Source: Clostridiales bacterium
Lineage (GTDB): Bacteria; Bacillota; Clostridia; Lachnospirales; Lachnospiraceae
Length of the DNA: 46,376 nucleotides
Assembly: GCA_021202655.1 (NCBI GenBank)
Contig: JAJQCO010000003.1
Coordinates: 10,316-56,691, forward strand
Reading direction: 5' to 3'
In this document: in pieces, positions 42,394 through 46,376 of the stretch
Numbering within the stretch: position 1 is the stretch's first letter
Layout: every line of letters begins with the position of its first letter
Program-made: the position numbers and the translations under genes
Notes under the pieces: model-generated
The model's input: only the letters and a program-made list of their open reading frames with translations
Databases searched by the model: none
Told to the model about the DNA's origin: nothing

Positions 42394-43311
42394 ATGAAGA
42401 AGAACATTGGCTTTGCAGCGGCAGCGCTTCTCGCGGCGGTTGCGCTGACGGCATGCTCCGGCAGCAGCACGACAGAGACGACGGCGGCAGCGACTGAGGC
42501 GGCGGAAACCGAAGCGGCCGGGGAGGCTGAGGCAGCGGAGACGGAAGCAGAAGAGACAGAAGCGGCAGAGGATAGCGGAGAGCTGGTGGAGATTACCGTC
42601 GGCGCGAGCCCGGCGCCTCACGCTGAGATCCTGGAGGCGATTGCCCCGGTTCTGGAGGAAAAGGGCTATCAGCTGAATATTGTCGAATATACAGATTATG
42701 TGCAGCCGAATCTTGCTCTGGATACCGGAGATCTGGATGCGAATTATTTCCAGCATTCTCCCTACCTCCTGCAGTTTAACGAGGAGAACGGCACCAAGCT
42801 GGTGAGCGCGGGCACGATTCATTATGAGCCGTTTGGCATTTACGCCGGAAAGACGGCTTCTCTGGAGGAGCTTCCGGATGGCGCGCAGGTCGCCGTTCCG
42901 AATGATGCGACCAACGAGGCGCGGGCGCTGCTTCTTCTGGAGGCGCAGGGTCTGATCACCCTGACGGACGGGGTTGGCCTGAACGCGACCAGGACGGATG
43001 TGGTTGAGAATCCGAAAAACATTGAGCTGATTGAAGTTGAGGCGGCGCAGGTGCCGCGTTCTCTGCAGGATGTGGATATCGCTGTCATCAACGGCAACTA
43101 CGCCATCGACGCGGGCTTGAAGGTTTCGGACGCTCTGGCGGTAGAGGCTTCCGATTCCGAGGCGGCGACGACCTATGGCAATGTGGTCGCCGTGCAGGAA
43201 GGCCATGAGAATGATGAGGCGATCGTCGCGCTGGTGGAGGCACTGACCAGCGAGACCGCGCGGGAGTTCATCGAGAGCACCTATGAGGGAGCCGTTGTCC
43301 CGATGTTCTAA
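42394..43311 (+). CDS. metQ: Methionine-binding lipoprotein MetQ (NlpA family)
   Basis: This 305-aa lipoprotein has a signal peptide ending in ALTACSGSS (lipid-modified Cys about 21). An Ala/Glu/Thr-rich tether to about residue 62 is much longer than in E. coli MetQ. The NlpA domain follows: VTVGASPAPHAEIL-type start (ITVGASPAPHAEIL), YTDYVQPNLALDTGDLDANYFQH, VAVPNDATNEARALLLLEAQGLI and AVINGNYAIDAGL. It captures methionine at the cell surface for MetNI. AGAGGAGG precedes the ATG. Confidence 0.95.
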   Translation: MKKNIGFAAAALLAAVALTACSGSSTTETTAAATEAAETEAAGEAEAAETEAEETEAAEDSGELVEITVGASPAPHAEILEAIAPVLEEKGYQLNIVEYTDYVQPNLALDTGDLDANYFQHSPYLLQFNEENGTKLVSAGTIHYEPFGIYAGKTASLEELPDGAQVAVPNDATNEARALLLLEAQGLITLTDGVGLNATRTDVVENPKNIELIEVEAAQVPRSLQDVDIAVINGNYAIDAGLKVSDALAVEASDSEAATTYGNVVAVQEGHENDEAIVALVEALTSETAREFIESTYEGAVVPMF

Positions 43312-43397
43312 CCGAAGAGACGCCTGAAATACAATTTCTGAATCCATTCAGACAGAATGCGCATAAGATATACCAGGGGAAAGACCGGGGGTATCGA

Positions 43398-43661
43398 ATG
43401 CGCATTTTTGATATGAAGCGGAAGGAAGTCATCAATATCTGCGACTGCAGACGGCTGGGATATGTCGGAGATGTGCAGTTTGATCCTGCGACCGGCTGTA
43501 TCACGCATCTGATCGTGCCCGGGCCGGGATGCCTGTGCGGAATTTTTGGACGGGAAAAGGAATGGGTGATTCCCTTTTGCGACGTCAAGCAGATTGGCGA
43601 GGATATTTTGCTGGTTGAGCTACCCAAACCGGAGGAATTCGAAAACCCGTGCGGGCTTTAA
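43398..43661 (+). CDS. YlmC/YmxH-family PRC-barrel protein
   Basis: This 87-aa PRC-barrel domain protein has the pattern K-E-V-I-N-I-x-D-C/G-R-R-L-G-Y-V-G-D (residues 8-25) and WVIPFCDVKQIGEDILLV. YlmC/YmxH proteins are conserved in endospore formers and often annotated as sporulation proteins; the molecular role is unclear. Four extra Cys residues (ICDC, GCLCG) are notable. Only a weak ribosome site (GGGGGTATCGA) precedes the ATG. Confidence 0.85.
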   Translation: MRIFDMKRKEVINICDCRRLGYVGDVQFDPATGCITHLIVPGPGCLCGIFGREKEWVIPFCDVKQIGEDILLVELPKPEEFENPCGL

Positions 43662-43698
43662 GAGCCGGGACTTTCATGCTTTAAACGGGAAAACAGGC

Positions 43699-43727
43699 TT
43701 GCATATATCCGGGTTTCAGGGTATAAT
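43699..43727 (+). promoter_or_regulatory. Promoter of the nrdR-yqeG-aroK unit
   Basis: TTGCAT (43699-43704) and TATAAT (43722-43727) have a 17-bp spacer. Confidence 0.65.
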
Positions 43728-43831
43728 TTCACGTGATAGCAGGTCAAAGAGCGGTGAATCGTATGCGGATATACCGATTCCGAAACTTTGAGATCTGTCA
43801 GAAAAGAGGACAACCGAGGGAGGTGGGTGCG

Positions 43832-44287
43832 GTGAAATGCCCATATTGCAGCGCGGCGGATACGAAGGTGATCGACTCCAGACCGGCCGACGATAACAGC
43901 TCGATCCGGCGGAGGAGACAGTGCGAGTCCTGCGGCCGCCGTTTTACGACATATGAGAAGCTTGAGACGATGCCGCTTATGGTGATCAAGAAGGATCGCT
44001 CCAGGGAGATGTTTGACCGCGCCAAGCTGGAGGCCGGGATTGTGCGCTCCTGTCACAAGCGTCCGGTATCCACCGAACAGATTGGCGCGATTGCGGATGA
44101 GATCGAGAACCGGATTTATGGGATGGAGCAGAGAGAGATTCCCACGTCGGAGATCGGTGAGATTGTGATGGAGCGCTTGAAATCACTCGATGAGGTGGCG
44201 TATGTGCGTTTCGCGTCCGTATACCGCGAGTTCAAGGATGTCAACACCTTTATGGAGGAGCTGGGCAAGCTTCTGAAGGAAAGATAA
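43832..44287 (+). CDS. nrdR: Transcriptional repressor NrdR
   Basis: This 151-aa repressor controls ribonucleotide reductase genes. It has an N-terminal zinc ribbon (CPYC near residue 3 and [12 protein letters not shown] near 31) and an ATP-cone (about residues 45-135, [19 protein letters not shown]) that senses ATP/dATP. Translation starts at GTG 43832 after GGGAGGTGGG, giving the canonical MKCPYC opening. Longer in-frame starts add non-family residues. No nrd gene is within the window. Confidence 0.96.
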   Translation: MKCPYCSAADTKVIDSRPADDNSSIRRRRQCESCGRRFTTYEKLETMPLMVIKKDRSREMFDRAKLEAGIVRSCHKRPVSTEQIGAIADEIENRIYGMEQREIPTSEIGEIVMERLKSLDEVAYVRFASVYREFKDVNTFMEELGKLLKER

Positions 44288-44307
44288 GAGAAAGGGATGC
44301 GCGTAGC

Positions 44308-44805
44308 TTGATACTGGAACGCTTTTATCCGAAGGAGTGGCTGGACAGCGCTTATGAGATCGACTGGGCGCAGTGGTATGAGAAGGGAATCCGGGGCGTT
44401 ATTTTTGATATTGATAATACCCTGGTCATGCATGGAGCGCCTGCCGACGATCGGGCGATTACCCTGTTTGCTAAGCTTCATGACATGGGGATGAAGACCT
44501 GCCTGTTATCCAACAACAAAAAAAACCGCGTGGCAGGCTTTGCCAGGCAGGTAGATTCTTTGTATATATACAAGGCGGACAAGCCGTCGGTGAAAAATTA
44601 CCGGAGGGCGATGGAACAGATGGGAACGGATTCCCGCACGACGCTTTTTGTGGGGGATCAGCTGTTTACCGACGTGTACGGAGCCAACCGAGCCGAGATC
44701 GATGCGATTCTGGTGAAACCGATCAATCCGAGAGAGGAAATCCAGATTGTGCTGAAGCGCCGTCTGGAGGCAGTGGTATTATTTTTTTACAAAAAGAGAG
44801 CATGA
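44308..44805 (+). CDS. yqeG: YqeG-family HAD-IIIA phosphatase
   Basis: This 165-aa HAD enzyme has motif I as VIFDIDNTLVMHG (about residue 35), motif II LLSNNKKNRV, the Lys region ADKPSVKNYRRAM and motif III FVGDQLFTDVYGANRA. YqeG proteins resemble phosphatidylglycerophosphate phosphatases (GEP4-like) and are candidates for PGP dephosphorylation. The start is TTG at 44308. It lies 20 bases after nrdR and 12 before aroK, so the three are probably one transcript. Confidence 0.9.
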   Translation: MILERFYPKEWLDSAYEIDWAQWYEKGIRGVIFDIDNTLVMHGAPADDRAITLFAKLHDMGMKTCLLSNNKKNRVAGFARQVDSLYIYKADKPSVKNYRRAMEQMGTDSRTTLFVGDQLFTDVYGANRAEIDAILVKPINPREEIQIVLKRRLEAVVLFFYKKRA

Positions 44806-44817
44806 GGTCAGAGAGCA

Positions 44818-45333
44818 ATGAAGGATAATGTGATACTGATTGGATTTATGGGAGCCGGCAAAACCAGCGTGAGCAAGGCGCTTGCAAAGCTGGAGCAGAT
44901 GCCGCTCATTGATACCGATGAGCAGATCGAAGCCGAAGTCGGGATGGCGACGTCCAGGATTTTCGAAACCTACGGAGAGGAATACTTCCGGCAGACGGAG
45001 ACCTCAATACTGGAGAAGCTGATCCGTGAGACGGACCATTCGGTCATTTCCGTCGGAGGCGGCCTCCCGGTGAGAGAGATCAACCGGAAGCTGATGCGGG
45101 AGCTGGGAACGGTGGTCTTTCTGAACGTGAAGGCAGAGACCGTGTTAAAGCGCCTGGAGGGGGATACCACCAGGCCGATGCTCTATGCGGATGACAAAGA
45201 GAAGCGCGTCAACGACCTGATGGCTTTCCGCAATCCGCTGTATCGGGAGGCGGCTCAGGTGGTGATCGACACGGATGAAAAGAGCGTGGAGCAGATTGCC
45301 AGGGAGGTGGCAGAGCTCGCCGTCCGCCGGTGA
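44818..45333 (+). CDS. aroK: Shikimate kinase
   Basis: This 171-aa P-loop kinase phosphorylates shikimate. It shows Walker A GFMGAGKTSVSKAL (residues 8-21), the shikimate-binding DTDEQIE, the Arg-containing FRQTETSILEKL, SVGGGLPV and the lid region GDTTRPML. The adjacent convergent aroD belongs to the same aromatic amino-acid pathway but is on the other strand. Confidence 0.95.
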   Translation: MKDNVILIGFMGAGKTSVSKALAKLEQMPLIDTDEQIEAEVGMATSRIFETYGEEYFRQTETSILEKLIRETDHSVISVGGGLPVREINRKLMRELGTVVFLNVKAETVLKRLEGDTTRPMLYADDKEKRVNDLMAFRNPLYREAAQVVIDTDEKSVEQIAREVAELAVRR

Positions 45334-45337
45334 GCGG

Positions 45338-45371
45338 CGGCTTTATCTGTGATCCGGCACAGACAAAGCCG
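45338..45371. terminator. Bidirectional hairpin between aroK and aroD
   Basis: CGGCTTT-a-TCTGTG (45338-45351) pairs with CACAGA-c-AAAGCCG (45358-45371), 13 pairs around one A/C mismatch and a six-base loop. Short T-tracts lie within the arms on each strand. It is well placed to end both convergent transcripts. Confidence 0.65.
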
Positions 45372-45381
45372 GGTGAGATCG

Positions 45382-46146
45382 TTATATATTCTGGTGAAGA
45401 CAGGTCAGGATTTCCCGCAGGTCAGAGACGTTGATCTGGCCGGGGGCAGAGGCTTTTCCGACGGCGCCGAAGGTCAGGGCGGATCCAAAGACCTCGCCGC
45501 AGAGGCGGCTGATCAGGCCGGCGCCTGACATGGACATGGTGATGATCGGCCGGTTCGCGTGTTCCTCAGACATCTCGCGGGTCGCTTCCAGGAGCGTCAG
45601 GACGTCTTTTTTGCTCTGTGGCATGACGGCAATCTTCGGGAGGTCGGCGCCCAGCTCCTGCATTTTGATCAGGCGGCGGATCAGCTCATCCTTGTCCGGA
45701 GTTTTGCCAAAATCATGGTTGGAGACGACGACCCGGACGCCGGAGTTGTGGGCTGCGGAGATGATATCGGTCACCACCGCGTCGCCGGTGAAGCCCTCCA
45801 CGTCGATCAGATCGACCTGGCCGCTTTCAGCGGCCATTTTATTTAACGCCGCGTAAGTATTTGTGTCAATATTTTTTTCGCCGCCCTCCTTTAAGGTGCG
45901 GAACGTGAACAGAAGAGGAGTGTTCCCCAGGGCTACCCTCAGATGTATTAGGACGTCCTTTACCTGTTCAAAGTCAGACGCGCCGTCAAACCAGTCGGCG
46001 CGCCATTCGACGACATCCGGCTTTACAGCCTGCAGCGCTGCGGCGGCAGCCAGGATTTCTTCCTTTGTCTGTCCGACGATGGGGACGCAGATTTTGGGGA
46101 TTCCCTCGCCGATTTTTATTCCTCGTATTTCTACGCAGTGATTCAT
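45382..46146 (-). CDS. aroD: Type I 3-dehydroquinate dehydratase
   Basis: This 254-aa TIM-barrel enzyme forms 3-dehydroshikimate through a Schiff base. Signatures are ICVPIVGQTKEEILAAA, DVVEWRADWFDG (substrate Glu/Arg), FTFRTLKEGGE, the catalytic His in VVSNHDFGKTP (about residue 143), the Schiff-base Lys in LPKIAVMP (about 170), and ITMSMSGAGLISRLCGEVFGSALTFG near the end. It has its own promoter at 46188-46216. Confidence 0.95.
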   Translation of the reverse strand: MNHCVEIRGIKIGEGIPKICVPIVGQTKEEILAAAAALQAVKPDVVEWRADWFDGASDFEQVKDVLIHLRVALGNTPLLFTFRTLKEGGEKNIDTNTYAALNKMAAESGQVDLIDVEGFTGDAVVTDIISAAHNSGVRVVVSNHDFGKTPDKDELIRRLIKMQELGADLPKIAVMPQSKKDVLTLLEATREMSEEHANRPIITMSMSGAGLISRLCGEVFGSALTFGAVGKASAPGQINVSDLREILTCLHQNI

Positions 46147-46187
46147 AGTCTTTTCCCTTTCTTCTGGCGCTTTCGTTTTTATTCATC

Positions 46188-46216
46188 ATTATATATCAGA
46201 AGAGCTTCTTTGACAA
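46188..46216 (-). promoter_or_regulatory. Promoter of aroD
   Basis: On the minus strand TTGTCA (46216-46211) and TATAAT (46193-46188) have a 17-bp spacer. The spacer contains the palindrome AAGAGCTT. Confidence 0.65.
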
Positions 46217-46242
46217 TTCTTTTGATAATGCGAAAAAAACAG

Positions 46243-46271
46243 TTGAAAATCGTCTGTATTTATTATAAAAT
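46243..46271 (+). promoter_or_regulatory. Promoter of efp
   Basis: TTGAAA (46243-46248) and TAAAAT (46266-46271) have a 17-bp spacer, divergent from the aroD promoter. Confidence 0.5.
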
Positions 46272-46318
46272 AAGATAGATTGTGAGCGAGTATACAAATT
46301 CAAGGAGGAACATCACAG

Positions 46319-46376
46319 ATGATTTCAGCAGGTGATTTTAGAAACGGTATTACTCTGGATATTGACGGGTCAGTGT
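46319..46376 (+). CDS. efp: Elongation factor P, 5' end only
   Basis: The 19 complete codons read MISAGDFRNGITLDIDGSV, the standard opening of clostridial EF-P, which rescues ribosomes stalled at polyproline. CAAGGAGG lies ten bases before the ATG. The gene runs off the end of the window. Confidence 0.93.
   Translation, partial: MISAGDFRNGITLDIDGSV

Noticed and set aside
1-46376. A variant genetic code reading UGA or UAG as sense
   Set aside because: Many intact genes terminate normally at TGA (scfB, tgt, thiol-rich and kinase genes such as aroK) and TAG (uppP, yajC, eamA).

Overview
The window looks like chromosome of a strictly anaerobic, probably spore-forming gut member of the Clostridia, most likely Lachnospiraceae. 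The reasons are a SCIFF peptide with its radical-SAM maturase, pyruvate formate-lyase, a clostridial [FeFe] hydrogenase, a YlmC/YmxH sporulation-type PRC-barrel protein, AGGAGG-type ribosome sites, TTGaca-17-TATAAT promoters and a GC-rich third codon position. There is no rRNA, tRNA, CRISPR array, phage or transposase gene.

Layout. 1-2232: MarR regulator, then hisH-hisF, separated by a 220-bp block of four nested hairpins. 2291-4853: ung, uppP, a convergent NusG-domain-II protein and a Gx transporter. 4919-8795: catabolic acetolactate synthase, an ApbE flavin transferase broken by an in-frame TAG, and an EamA permease. 8829-12178: SCIFF peptide (scfA), maturase (scfB), tgt and yajC. 12225-13085 (minus): RNA methyltransferase. 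13264-16454: pflB-pflA. 16522-19625: a hendecad-repeat coiled-coil protein and a large tannase/feruloyl-esterase-like lipoprotein.

19656-33981 is an accessory catabolic island: an IlvD-type dehydratase, MatC-like carrier, diaminopropionate ammonia-lyase, NhaC antiporter, M20 amidohydrolase (interrupted by UGA), metallo-beta-lactamase-fold hydrolase, SDR, hydroxypyruvate-reductase-like enzyme, divergent LysR regulator, stand-alone MdcA-type CoA/ACP transferase and acylating aldehyde dehydrogenase. Taken together it looks like uptake and degradation of an amino- or hydroxy-acid (perhaps an N-acylated diaminopropionate or a dicarboxylate) to pyruvate and acyl-CoA. Pyruvate could then feed PFL, and surplus electrons the hydrogenase that follows. 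The substrate is not known.

34171-37873 is a two-gene [FeFe] hydrogenase operon: a NuoF-iron-sulfur/GltD-type flavoprotein and HydA. The hydA frame contains a UGA between the second and third H-cluster motifs, directly followed by a hairpin that could act as a selenocysteine insertion element. This is the most interesting single signal in the window.

38016-46376 is mostly housekeeping: DUF2232 membrane protein, an unknown membrane protein, thrH, metNIQ with a structured leader, YlmC/YmxH, nrdR, yqeG, aroK, aroD (minus) and the start of efp. Three conserved genes (apbE, M20, hydA) carry single in-frame stops while both flanks stay intact. These could be recoding (plausible only for hydA), recent nonsense mutations or sequence errors.
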